Source: Lentzea jiangxiensis (GTDB lineage Bacteria; Actinomycetota; Actinomycetes; Mycobacteriales; Pseudonocardiaceae). Taken from it: DNA of 64,000 nt. Shown here piece by piece: positions 55,239 through 63,878 of this stretch (the stretch's first letter is position 1; every line of letters begins with the position of its first letter). Location of the stretch: NCBI RefSeq assembly GCF_900104175.1, contig NZ_FNIX01000002.1, positions 1-64,000 on the forward strand. The letters are read 5' to 3'. The notes beneath the pieces were generated by a model, which did no database searches, was not told where the DNA came from, and was given only the letters and a program-made list of their open reading frames with translations. The position numbers and the translations under genes are program-made.

Positions 55239-56663
55239 TCAGCTCGGCGGCGTGAGGATGCCGCCGGCGGACGTGCGGATGCGCAGCGAAGAGGCGCGCG
55301 CGTCCCGCACGATCCGGTCGACGTCGTAGGCCACCAGCCGCCCGCCGCGCTTGACGATCCGGCCGTCCGAGAACACGGTGTCGACGTTGGCGGGGTTCGC
55401 CGCCTGCACCAGCGTCGTCTCGACCAGCCCGCCCGGAGCGAGGTTGATGTCGTTCGTGCGCACGAGGACGACGTCCGCCCGCTTGCCGACGGTGATCGAC
55501 CCGGTGACGTCGCCGAGGCCGAGCGCGCGAGCGCCGTCCAGCGTCGCCATCCGCAGGACCTCCCGGAAGCCGACCTCCGGCAGGCCCGCGGACGGCGTGC
55601 CCTGCCACGGGATCCCGGTGTTCCAGACGAGCCGCATCGCCTCGAACATGTCCGACGGCGCGATGGACGTGGCGTCCGAGGACAGCGACACCGTCACCCC
55701 GGCCCGGCGGAACCGCAGCAGCGCGTCACGCGGGTCGCCCGCCGAGCCGAGCCGGAACTCCGAGTGCGGGGACCAGCTCAACGGCGTGCCGGTGCGGGCC
55801 ATGACCTCCATGTCGCCGTCCAGCGCCGTGACGTAGTGCGTCAGCAACGTCCGCGGGCCCAGCCAGCCGCGTCGCTCGTAGTCCGCGGCCTCCACGATCC
55901 GCGGCGGCGCCTGTCCGGCGTGGATCGCGATCGGAAGGCCGCGCCGCACCGCGGCGTCCATGTCCGCGAAGAACGCCGGTTCCGCGCTCTGGGAGAGCCC
56001 GCGGACCGCGACGCCCAGGTGCACCAGCCCGTCGAACGCGCTGCCCGCGGAGAAGTACTGCTGCCGCACGCGGTCCACGTCCGTGAAGTCCATCGGCACG
56101 TCACGCGACATCTGGTCCACGTGTCCATACGAGAATCGTGCGCGCAGCAGACCGTCTCGGTGCGCCCGCAGTTCTGCGTCGGCGTGGGCGGGGGAGCGGG
56201 TGTTGTTGGACCAGTTGTGCACGGTCGTCACGCCCGCGTTCGCCAGTTCGGCCAGTCCGAGCAGGACGCTGCGGTAGACGTCCTCGGCGTCGTACAACGT
56301 GGACGTCGCCCGTTTCGCGGCGAAGTACGGGAACCCGTCGGCCACGAAGTTGCGGCCGAGCGCGCTCCACATGTGGAGGTGGGTGTTGACGAAGCCGGGC
56401 AGGACGATCATGTCGGTGGCGTCCACGACCTTGGCGCCACTGGCGTCCAGGTCGCGGCCGACTCCGGCGATCGCGCCGTCGTCGATCAGGACGTCCGCGC
56501 GCGGGAGCACTCCCAGCGCGGGGTCGGCGGTGACGACGGCGCCGCCGCGGACCAGGTAGCGGCGGCGCCGTGAGTCCTCGTCGTCCGCGCCGGCGACGCC
56601 GGTCGTGGCGGTCGCGGCCAGTGCCATGCCGAGTGTCTTGGTGAGAGTCCGGCGGTTGATCAT
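55239..56663 (-). CDS. exported amidohydrolase (chlorohydrolase/deaminase-like)
   Basis: The 474-residue protein begins NRRTLTKTLGMALAATATT, a Tat-like signal. The amidohydrolase core has GFVNTHLHMW (HxH), IHAGQAPPR (third metal His), THYVTALD and LSSDATSIAP (catalytic Asp), as in the AtzA/SsnA-type chlorohydrolase and aminohydrolase group. It probably removes an amino or halide group from a heterocycle outside the membrane. The ATG at 56663 follows GGAGG. It lies 88 bp downstream of the binding-protein copy 2 on the same strand, so it may be part of that unit. Confidence 0.85.
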   Translation of the reverse strand: MINRRTLTKTLGMALAATATTGVAGADDEDSRRRRYLVRGGAVVTADPALGVLPRADVLIDDGAIAGVGRDLDASGAKVVDATDMIVLPGFVNTHLHMWSALGRNFVADGFPYFAAKRATSTLYDAEDVYRSVLLGLAELANAGVTTVHNWSNNTRSPAHADAELRAHRDGLLRARFSYGHVDQMSRDVPMDFTDVDRVRQQYFSAGSAFDGLVHLGVAVRGLSQSAEPAFFADMDAAVRRGLPIAIHAGQAPPRIVEAADYERRGWLGPRTLLTHYVTALDGDMEVMARTGTPLSWSPHSEFRLGSAGDPRDALLRFRRAGVTVSLSSDATSIAPSDMFEAMRLVWNTGIPWQGTPSAGLPEVGFREVLRMATLDGARALGLGDVTGSITVGKRADVVLVRTNDINLAPGGLVETTLVQAANPANVDTVFSDGRIVKRGGRLVAYDVDRIVRDARASSLRIRTSAGGILTPPS

Positions 56664-56750
56664 GCGGCCTCCAAAGGCAGGGATCGCCGCCATGCTCGCC
56701 GACGCCTCCGCCGGCTGTCACCGCGCGGACGTGCCGCTGCGCCGCCTGGC

Positions 56751-57809
56751 TCAGCGAGCCTGGTCCAGTGGACGGAGGTGCTTGAGCGGGTTCGCGGTCA
56801 GCTCGTCGATCCGCGGCCGCGCCGCCTCCATCCGGGTCGCCTCGCTGGACTGGCGGTGGATGATCTCGTCCACGTTGGACGCCCGCACCAGCAGTCCCGG
56901 CGCGACGAACCAGCCCTCCGGCAGCTTGCGGCCGCTCTTGGCGTGCTGGGCGAGCATCCAGCCGGACACCGCGCCCTTGAGGAAGTGCTCGGCGGAGATC
57001 GTCGCGAACAGATGACCGTCCTTGACGCCCTGCAGCGCCTTCGCGTCGATGCTGAACGCCGCGGCCAGCCACGTCGCGTTCTTCTCCGCGTGCACGGCCG
57101 CGAGGTTGATGGCGTCTACGTCCCCCACGCCCAGCAGCGCGAGGGCGTCGGGGTTCGCGTCGGCCAGCCGCCGCCACGTGGCGAGGTTCGTCGTCAGGTC
57201 GCGCCCGGTGTCGAGCGGGCCGAGCACCTGCAGCTTCGGCAACCGTTCGGCCAGCCGGGACCTTATCCCGAGCGCCCGCTGGTCGAGCGCGGGCATGCCG
57301 GGGGAGTTGCTGCCGATCACGACCTTGCCGGCGGCGTTGGGCGGCAGCCGATCGGCCGTGGCGTCCGCGAGCATCGCGCCGAGCCCGAAGCTGTCGTTCT
57401 CGATCATGAACTTGACGCCGCTGCCGGGCGCGACCTGCCCGCCCGCGACCGCCATCACCGGAATGCCCTGCTCCACGACCCGCGCCACCGGCTCGGCGAC
57501 CAGTTCCGGCGCCACCGCGGACACGCCGATGCCGCCCCTGGCGCGCGTGGCCAGGCCCTTGAGCAGCTCGACCTGCTTGAGGCCGTCGTGCGTGTCCGGT
57601 CCGGTGACCTCGGCGTTGACGCCGCCCGCGATCCGCACGCCCGCCCGGAAGCCCTCGCTCATCTCGCGCGAGAAGTCGCGGCTGTTGTTCTGCGCCAGGA
57701 ACCCGATGGTGGGCGGGTCATCGGACGTCTGCGCCGGACCGCATCCGCCCACCCCCGCCACCGCGAGCAAAACCGCAGGCAGGACGACATGGGCGACGCG
57801 GATCATCAA
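56751..57809 (-). CDS. sugar-binding-protein-like lipoprotein, copy 2, beside GGDEF-EAL
   Basis: The 352-residue paralogue of 46560-47594 has a lipoprotein signal (Cys in AGVGGC) and the type I periplasmic binding fold (GFLAQNNSRDFSREMSEGF, GKVVIGSNSPGMPALDQRAL) with the tail LRPLDQAR. It is divergent from the GGDEF-EAL gene 57947-59911 by 137 bp. No ABC permease or ATPase is adjacent. ATG 57809 and 57806 are both possible starts. An amidohydrolase gene follows 88 bp downstream on the same strand. Confidence 0.88.
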   Translation of the reverse strand: MMIRVAHVVLPAVLLAVAGVGGCGPAQTSDDPPTIGFLAQNNSRDFSREMSEGFRAGVRIAGGVNAEVTGPDTHDGLKQVELLKGLATRARGGIGVSAVAPELVAEPVARVVEQGIPVMAVAGGQVAPGSGVKFMIENDSFGLGAMLADATADRLPPNAAGKVVIGSNSPGMPALDQRALGIRSRLAERLPKLQVLGPLDTGRDLTTNLATWRRLADANPDALALLGVGDVDAINLAAVHAEKNATWLAAAFSIDAKALQGVKDGHLFATISAEHFLKGAVSGWMLAQHAKSGRKLPEGWFVAPGLLVRASNVDEIIHRQSSEATRMEAARPRIDELTANPLKHLRPLDQAR

Positions 57810-57946
57810 GAAGCCCCATCAGTTGGTCCTGGAAAGCCGTCAAGGTTAGTGCACTGCCGATGGCTGTGTCGGCTTGCGTGCACTCCTTTGGCTGCGTACC
57901 AATAGCACCTTCGCCGGAAAGCGATGTCCGAGTGAGGCGCCGGTAG
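57810..57946. promoter_or_regulatory. divergent promoter region with two GTGCAC palindromes
   Basis: The gap between the binding protein (minus) and the GGDEF-EAL gene (plus) holds GTGCAC at 57849-57854 and at 57878-57883, 29 bp apart, which would put two sites on nearly the same face of the DNA. A shared regulator is possible but not shown. Confidence 0.3.
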
Positions 57947-59911
57947 ATGCTGTCCAACTGGGTCGAGTCCCGCACCACCGTGCAGACGACCGTCATCAGC
58001 CTGACGATCGGTCTCGCCGCGCTGGCGGGTCTCGCGCTGTGGACGAGCCTGAGCATGCAGCGCGCCGCCAGACACCTGCACGAGCTCAACGAGATCAGCG
58101 ACCGGTGGGGTCTGGTCGTGCAGAACGTCGACGTCGCCGACCACGCCCTCGCCGACCACCTGCGCTCCGGCACGCCCGTGATGCGCCAGCCCGTGGCGAA
58201 CGCCGCCGGCGCCGCGGAGGAGAGCCTGCGGTGGCTCGAGGACCACGGCGGCACGGCCGACGTGCGGGCCGCGGTGATCGTCAGCGACCTCTACGGCGAC
58301 TACTCGGTCCTGCTGCGCGAGACGGTCGCCGCCGGCGACCGCGGGGACACGACCACCGCGTCCCAGAAGGCCGACCAGGCCGAGCTCACGCTCGTGTCGT
58401 TGCGCAAGCAGCTCTCCACGGTCGTGCAGCTCAAGCGCCTGGAGACCACCGACTACCTGCGGTCCGCGGAAGGCCAGAACGGGAGGCTGCGCTTCGCCGC
58501 GGTCCTCGCGTTCGTCGTCGACCTGGGCCTGGTGGGGTTGTGCGGGGTGGTGCTGCTCGGGCACCGGCGGCAGATCCTGAGGCAGGCGGCCAAGAGCGAG
58601 CACGAGGCGATGCACGACGCGCTGACCGGCCTCGCGAACCGCACGTTGCTGGTGCAGCGCGCCCAGCAGGCCATCGGGCGCTCCGACCGGACGGGCGACC
58701 CGCTCGGCCTGTTCCTCATCGACCTCAACCGCTTCAAGCCGATCAACGACACCCTCGGCCACGCGTTCGGCGACCGGCTGCTCCAGCTCGTCGCGAACCG
58801 CCTGACCGCCGCGGTCCGGGACGTCGACACGGTGGCGCGCCTGGGCGGCGACGAGTTCGCGGTGCTGTTGCCGATGGTGAGCTCACCGGCGAACGCCCTG
58901 GTGGTCGCCGAACGCGTGCACCGGGTGCTGGAGGAACCCTTCGACCTCGACGGGCTGTCGGTCGACGTCGGCTGCAGCATCGGCGTCGCGATGTACCCGG
59001 CCGACTCGGCGGACGTCCACGAGCTGCTCAAGCACGCCGACATCGCCATGTACGCGGCCAAGCGCGCCCGGCTCGGCACGTCGGTCTACGAACCGAGCCT
59101 CGACGTGCACAACGCCGCCCAGCTCACCGTGATCAGCGACCTGCGCCATGCCATCGACCAGGCCGAGCTCGTCCTGCACTACCAGCCCAAGGCGGACGCG
59201 CGCACCGGCGCGGTCTGCGGCGCCGAGGTCCTGTGCCGCTGGCAGCACCCGCGCCTCGGCCTGCTCGGCCCCGACCGGTTCATCCCCGCCGCCGAGGAGA
59301 CCGGCCTGATCGAGCCGCTCACCCGGTACGTGCTCGACCACGCGCTCGCGCAGTGCCACGCGTGGCACCTCACCGGCTGGGACGTGCCCGTCTCGGTCAA
59401 CGTCGGGGCACAGTGCCTGCACGACACGACGTTCCCCGACCAGGTCGCGGGCCTGCTCGCCCGCCACGGCCGCCCCGCCTCCGCGCTGACCCTGGAGATC
59501 ACCGAAAGCGCGATCATCGCCGACCCGATCCGCGCGAGCGACGTGCTGACGAAGCTGCGGGAGCTGGGCGTGCGGCTGTCGATCGACGACTTCGGCACCG
59601 GCTACTCGTCCATCGCCTACCTGCGCACGATGCCCGTGCACGAGATGAAGATCGACCGGTCGTTCACCACGAACATGCGCACGGACGCGTCCAGTGGCGC
59701 GATCACCCGCTCGTTGCTCGGGCTCGCGCAGAACCTCGAGCTGGAGGTCGTGGCCGAGGGCGTCGAGGACGAGGAGACCTGGAGCGCCCTCGCCGCCCTG
59801 GGCTGCGACATCGTGCAGGGGTACTGCCTGAGCAGACCGCTGCCGCCCGACGATTTCGCCACGTGGCTGCGGGACCGCGTGCTCGGCGAGCTGACGGCCC
59901 CGACGTCCTAG
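57947..59911 (+). CDS. membrane GGDEF-EAL c-di-GMP enzyme, copy 2
   Basis: The 654-residue paralogue of 44641-46563 has TM1 (about 13-35), an extracytoplasmic helical domain (about 36-180), TM2 (about 183-205), GGDEF (300-304 with I-site RDVD before it) and EAL (EVL at 427-429 in place of EAL, keeping the metal-binding Glu; LEITES, IDDFGTGYSS, MKIDRSF and AEGVED are intact). The ectodomain is less conserved than the enzymatic half, as expected if the two copies sense different ligands. It is divergent from the binding-protein gene and starts at ATG 57947 with a weak GAGG upstream. Confidence 0.92.
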   Translation: MLSNWVESRTTVQTTVISLTIGLAALAGLALWTSLSMQRAARHLHELNEISDRWGLVVQNVDVADHALADHLRSGTPVMRQPVANAAGAAEESLRWLEDHGGTADVRAAVIVSDLYGDYSVLLRETVAAGDRGDTTTASQKADQAELTLVSLRKQLSTVVQLKRLETTDYLRSAEGQNGRLRFAAVLAFVVDLGLVGLCGVVLLGHRRQILRQAAKSEHEAMHDALTGLANRTLLVQRAQQAIGRSDRTGDPLGLFLIDLNRFKPINDTLGHAFGDRLLQLVANRLTAAVRDVDTVARLGGDEFAVLLPMVSSPANALVVAERVHRVLEEPFDLDGLSVDVGCSIGVAMYPADSADVHELLKHADIAMYAAKRARLGTSVYEPSLDVHNAAQLTVISDLRHAIDQAELVLHYQPKADARTGAVCGAEVLCRWQHPRLGLLGPDRFIPAAEETGLIEPLTRYVLDHALAQCHAWHLTGWDVPVSVNVGAQCLHDTTFPDQVAGLLARHGRPASALTLEITESAIIADPIRASDVLTKLRELGVRLSIDDFGTGYSSIAYLRTMPVHEMKIDRSFTTNMRTDASSGAITRSLLGLAQNLELEVVAEGVEDEETWSALAALGCDIVQGYCLSRPLPPDDFATWLRDRVLGELTAPTS

Positions 59912-59951
59912 ACCGCGTCCCGTGGGCCGTTCGAGACCTGCGGGACACGGT
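59912..59951. terminator. bidirectional terminator hairpin between convergent genes
   Basis: ACCGCGTCCCG (59912-59922) and CGGGACACGGT (59941-59951) form an 11-bp stem with one mismatch, filling the 40-bp gap between the GGDEF-EAL and M28 peptidase genes. Confidence 0.6.
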
Positions 59952-61271
59952 CTATCGCCGGCTGGCCAGCCGGTAGGCCGCCGCGCCGATCAGCTCCAGC
60001 GACACCTGCAGCCGCTCCAGGCTGATGTTGTCGCGGATCGTGTCCTCCGGCGTGTGGTAGATCGGTTCGAGCTGTGCCGGCCCGCCCTCACCGCGCCAGC
60101 TGAAGTTCGCCGACGCCAGCCCCTTCTCGTGGAACGGCACGTGGTCGCTCGACCCGCGCGCCACCGGCCCGTGCACCCGCGGGTCGTAGCCGAGGCGTTG
60201 AGCGGCGGCGCGCACCGCCGCCGTGGTCGCGTTGTCGGCGCCGTCGACGGACAGCAACCAGTACGCCGTCGCCGGGTCGTGGCTGGTGGCGACCATGTCG
60301 TTCTGGAACACGCCCTTGATCCGCGCGATCTCCTCGGGCGGGAGCTGCGAGACGTAGTGCCGCGACCCGAGCAGGCCCTGTTCCTCCGAGCCCCACAACG
60401 CGAACCGCAGCGCCTTGTTCGTCGGCAGATGCCGCAGCACGCGCGCGAGCTCCAGGCACAGCACGGTGCCGCTGCCGTCGTCGTTGGCGCCCGGTGAGCC
60501 CGGCACGCTGTCGTAGTGCGCCGTCACCATCACGACCCCGTTGTCCCGCCACGGGAACGTCGGCGGCCGGTCGGCGATCACGTTGTAGGAGGTCAGGTTC
60601 GGGTGGTGCGTCGTGGTGATCGTCAGCTCGCCGGAACCCCGGGCGCGCAGCTCCTCCGTGTGCACCTGGGCGAGCCCGATCACCGGAACCGCGACGGTGC
60701 GGTCGAGGGTGGGGGAGAAGGCGCCGGCCTTGATCGCGGTCGCGGAGAGCCGGCCGAGGACGACCGCCACGGCGCCGCGTTCGATCGCCGCGTGCGTGGG
60801 TCCGGAGCCGGCGGGGGCGTTGACGTAGAAGGCGATCTTGCCGGTCAGGTCCGGCAGCCGGCCGTCCACCACCTCGACGAACGGGGCCTTGACGGTCACC
60901 CCGAGCGCGCCGAACCGCGAGGCGCCCGACTGCCACCGGCCGTTGACCTCGGCGAGGTACTTGTCCGGCACGGTGAACGGCTGCGTCGTCACCTGGTACC
61001 GCAACGCCTCGAGCTCGCGGACGAGGTAGTCGCGGGCCCGGTGCTCGGACTCGGTGCCGCCGATGCGCGGCCCGATCCGGTCGCTGAGCACCTCGAGGTG
61101 TTCGAGCGCCCTGCGCGCCCGGACCCTCGCCACGACCGGGAAGTCGCCGAGGTCGAGGTCCGGCGCCTGCGAGGCGCCCGGTCGTCGTCCCGTCGCGGCG
61201 AGCGCGCTCGCGGGGCTGGCCACGACAGCGGCGACCCCGGCCGCCGCGGCGAAGAAGTCACGTCTGCGCAA
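59952..61271 (-). CDS. secreted M28 family metallopeptidase
   Basis: The 439-residue precursor has a Tat-like signal (LRRRDFFAAAAGVAAVV), a PA-like insert (about 120-235) and an M28 aminopeptidase core. Zinc ligands and the catalytic Glu are in TAHYDS, GANDDGSG, WGSEEQGLLG, FQNDMV and IYHTPEDT. It removes N-terminal residues from peptides outside the membrane. The TTG start at 61271 follows GGGGGAA. It converges on the GGDEF-EAL gene across a terminator hairpin. Confidence 0.9.
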   Translation of the reverse strand: MRRRDFFAAAAGVAAVVASPASALAATGRRPGASQAPDLDLGDFPVVARVRARRALEHLEVLSDRIGPRIGGTESEHRARDYLVRELEALRYQVTTQPFTVPDKYLAEVNGRWQSGASRFGALGVTVKAPFVEVVDGRLPDLTGKIAFYVNAPAGSGPTHAAIERGAVAVVLGRLSATAIKAGAFSPTLDRTVAVPVIGLAQVHTEELRARGSGELTITTTHHPNLTSYNVIADRPPTFPWRDNGVVMVTAHYDSVPGSPGANDDGSGTVLCLELARVLRHLPTNKALRFALWGSEEQGLLGSRHYVSQLPPEEIARIKGVFQNDMVATSHDPATAYWLLSVDGADNATTAAVRAAAQRLGYDPRVHGPVARGSSDHVPFHEKGLASANFSWRGEGGPAQLEPIYHTPEDTIRDNISLERLQVSLELIGAAAYRLASRR

Positions 61272-61336
61272 GTCGTTCCCCCATCTCCGAAGGTGCAGGC
61301 AGAACGTAGGCAGGCGGACCGGGACGGGGCAACCGA

Positions 61337-62356
61337 CTAGTGGCTGGCTTTCGGCATCTCGGCGTCGGCGTGGTCGAGCACCAGGTCCTGCACCTGTCTG
61401 CGCGCGTCGGCCCGTGCCTTCTGCACGCACGCCATGAGTTGCGCCGAGAGCACCTCCGGGTCGAGCTCGCGGACGGCGGGGCTCAGTTCGATGCCGGTGG
61501 TGAGGCCGTTCGAGTCGACGGTCACGCTGATGCCGCCCCGTGTCGCGGCACCGCTGACGGCCGCGAGCGACTGCACCAGGTCGAGGTAGCGGCGCTGCTC
61601 GCGCTCGGCGGCGGCGTCGCGGCGCTCCTCCCACCACGCGATCCGGCGGCGCAGCAACGCCTGCGCGGTCAGAGGGTCGGACACCGGGACCGTCCACGAA
61701 CCGGAGGTGGTGTGCAGCACGATCGCGTGCGAGTGCGCCGTCACGCGCTGAACGCGGGCGAACGAGACCCCGGCGTCGACCCGGCCGCCGTGGCGAGTGG
61801 TCCAGTCGGCGCGGTCGGTGCCGATCACGAGCCGCGTGCCGTTCCCCGCCAGCACGAGCGGGAACGCCGTCGAGCCCAGTTCGAGCACCGGCGCCGAGAG
61901 CAACGAGCGGTGGGCCAGCCGGGCCAGTGCGCTCGCGGACCCCGCGCCGAGCACCCCGGCCGCGCACAGCGCCTTCACCGCGATCGCCGCACCGGGGCTC
62001 AGCCGCAGGGCGATGCCGGAACCGGGCAGGACGCCGAGCACGAGCTGTGCCGACGTCATCAGGGTCGTGGCGGGCAGCCACGAGTGCGGGTCGCTCAACC
62101 CGTTGCGGCGCAACCACGAGAGCAACGCGCAGGCGCACGCCGCCGCGGCGACGGCCGGGATGGCCGACCACCACGGCATGATCTGCCGCCCGGCCGATGT
62201 CATGCCGGCCAGCACGATGCAGACGATGCCGATCGCGACGGGCAGCACGCCGGCGGAGAGCAGCAGCAACGTCCTGGTGCGGCGCCAGCGCGCGGCCAGC
62301 GCGTGCACGACCTCGGGATCGTTGATCGCGGGGATGGCACGGGGAATGAGAGTCAT
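61337..62356 (-). CDS. four-TM membrane protein with C-terminal YbaB/EbfC-type domain
   Basis: The 339-residue protein has about four membrane segments (roughly 29-50, 62-82, 95-118 and 123-145), a beta-rich middle part (about 150-235) and a C-terminal YbaB/EbfC-like domain (about 245-325, with GGISVTVDSNGLTTGIEL and VQKARADARRQVQDLV). YbaB proteins are small nucleoid-associated dimers; fusion to a membrane part is unusual, but YbaB-like proteins also occur with type VII secretion in actinobacteria. ATG at 62356 follows AGGGG. Function unknown. Confidence 0.75.
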   Translation of the reverse strand: MTLIPRAIPAINDPEVVHALAARWRRTRTLLLLSAGVLPVAIGIVCIVLAGMTSAGRQIMPWWSAIPAVAAAACACALLSWLRRNGLSDPHSWLPATTLMTSAQLVLGVLPGSGIALRLSPGAAIAVKALCAAGVLGAGSASALARLAHRSLLSAPVLELGSTAFPLVLAGNGTRLVIGTDRADWTTRHGGRVDAGVSFARVQRVTAHSHAIVLHTTSGSWTVPVSDPLTAQALLRRRIAWWEERRDAAAEREQRRYLDLVQSLAAVSGAATRGGISVTVDSNGLTTGIELSPAVRELDPEVLSAQLMACVQKARADARRQVQDLVLDHADAEMPKASH

Positions 62357-62471
62357 CAGGGCACCCCTCGTCAGCTCTCCGCCGCCACCTGCGTGTGACG
62401 TGCGGGCCGACCAGACTTCCCGGCTCACCTGCCCGTCACTATGCCGCAAATGTCCAGTTCAGGCAAGCTAT

Positions 62472-62484
62472 GTCCACTGTGGAC
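62472..62484. repeat. 13-bp palindrome GTCCACTGTGGAC
   Basis: A perfect palindrome in the 167-bp gap between the YbaB-fusion gene and the PepSY gene. The identical 13 bases occur at 42213-42225 inside the amidohydrolase gene, and a close variant (TCCATTGTGGA) lies near 24468. Confidence 0.5.
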
Positions 62485-62523
62485 GGTAGCGGCGCGTGGT
62501 TCGCGCCACACCGTTGCGTTGTG

Positions 62524-63813
62524 TCAGACCGTTTTCGCGCGCCGGCCGAGCAGGACGTCGACGACGAGGAAGACGACGAGGCTGATCCCGAGCAGCGGCG
62601 CGAACCACCCGACGAGCAGCGCGCCGAGGCCCAGACCGGCCAGCGCGCCGCGCGGAGCCTTGCGCCACTGGCCGCGCGGGGCCGGGCGGCCGAAGCCGCT
62701 CGTCGGCCTCCGCTTCCACCACATCCGGTAGCCGAGCACGACCAGGGCGACCAGGCCGCCGCCGATGAGCAGCAACAGCAGCTGGTTGGGCCAGCCGAAC
62801 AGCACGCCCATGTGCGCGTCGATGCCCCACTTGGTGAGCTTCGCGCCGAGCGGGAAGTCGTCGAACTCCACCGACGCCACGACCGCGTCGTCCTGGACGG
62901 CCACGGAGTCGCCCTGGGAGGGCAGGCCCTTCTCGATCTCGACGACCTTCCAGGCACCGCCGGGCGTGGCGGGCAGGCCGATCTCGACCAGTTTCGCGTC
63001 GACACCCCACGACCGCGCCGAGCCCAGCACCGCGTCGATGTCGCCGTGCCCGCCTCCGGTCGAGGTGTGCTCGGCGTGGTCACCGTGACCACCGCTGCCG
63101 CCGGGGATCTGCAGCGTCGGCGTGGACCACCCCACGGCCTCGCGGAGCACGCCGACGTTCTCGCCCGCGTAGGCCGACCACGTGAGACCGGTGGCGGACA
63201 GGAACAACGCTCCGGCGAGCACCCACACGCCGATCAGGCCGTGCGTCCGGACGCGCTTGCTGCTGCGCGCCCGGGAGATCCACAGGACGAGACCGCCCAG
63301 CGCGACGACCCACAGCCACGACGCGGCGAGCTCGCTGTAGAGACGACCGGGTTCGCCGAGCATCAGGTTGCGGTGCAACTGGTCGAGCGTCGTGCGCAGC
63401 GGCAGGACGCCACTGGTGCCGTAGACGACGAGATCACCGGTGACGCGGCCGGTGCCGGGGTCGACGAAGACCGCACGGCGTTCCGACTCGCCCAGGCCCT
63501 CCTCGGCGAACAGGACCCGCGTGGTGGCACCGGGTTCGGGCGCGGGGCGCACCGCGACGAGCGAGCCCCGCGGTGACGTCGCCACCGCGGCGTCGACCTG
63601 CTGGGACAGCGGGAGCTGCTGGGAGGTGGCGGGAACGCGGAGCTGGTCGGAGTAGACCCACGACTCCAGCTGCGGGGTCAGGGCGTACAGGACGCCGGTC
63701 AGCGAGGCGATCAGGATGAACGGTCCGACGAGCACACCGGCGTAGAAGTGCAGGCGCAGGAAGAGTCCCCGCCACGCGAACGACGTGCGCGGCGGAGTGG
63801 CTGCGGTGGTCAT
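62524..63813 (-). CDS. PepSY-associated membrane protein, possible iron/copper-linked reductase
   Basis: The 429-residue protein has four main membrane helices and two PepSY-like extracytoplasmic parts (about 40-140 and 260-330), matching the PepSY-TM/PiuB family. His residues near helices (RLHFYAGVLVGPF, LDQLHRNLMLG, IDAHMGVLFGWPNQ) could bind haem. A His-rich loop (GGHGDHAEHTSTGGGHGD) could bind metal. Relatives take part in iron-siderophore reduction or copper handling. ATG at 63813 follows GGAG. The cut-off gene beyond it ends 66 bp upstream. Confidence 0.85.
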   Translation of the reverse strand: MTTAATPPRTSFAWRGLFLRLHFYAGVLVGPFILIASLTGVLYALTPQLESWVYSDQLRVPATSQQLPLSQQVDAAVATSPRGSLVAVRPAPEPGATTRVLFAEEGLGESERRAVFVDPGTGRVTGDLVVYGTSGVLPLRTTLDQLHRNLMLGEPGRLYSELAASWLWVVALGGLVLWISRARSSKRVRTHGLIGVWVLAGALFLSATGLTWSAYAGENVGVLREAVGWSTPTLQIPGGSGGHGDHAEHTSTGGGHGDIDAVLGSARSWGVDAKLVEIGLPATPGGAWKVVEIEKGLPSQGDSVAVQDDAVVASVEFDDFPLGAKLTKWGIDAHMGVLFGWPNQLLLLLIGGGLVALVVLGYRMWWKRRPTSGFGRPAPRGQWRKAPRGALAGLGLGALLVGWFAPLLGISLVVFLVVDVLLGRRAKTV

Positions 63814-63878
63814 GGAGCTCCAAAAGGCGTGAACAGGGGCAGGACTGCTCGGTGAGCGGCCCTGTGGGGAGGGAGGTT

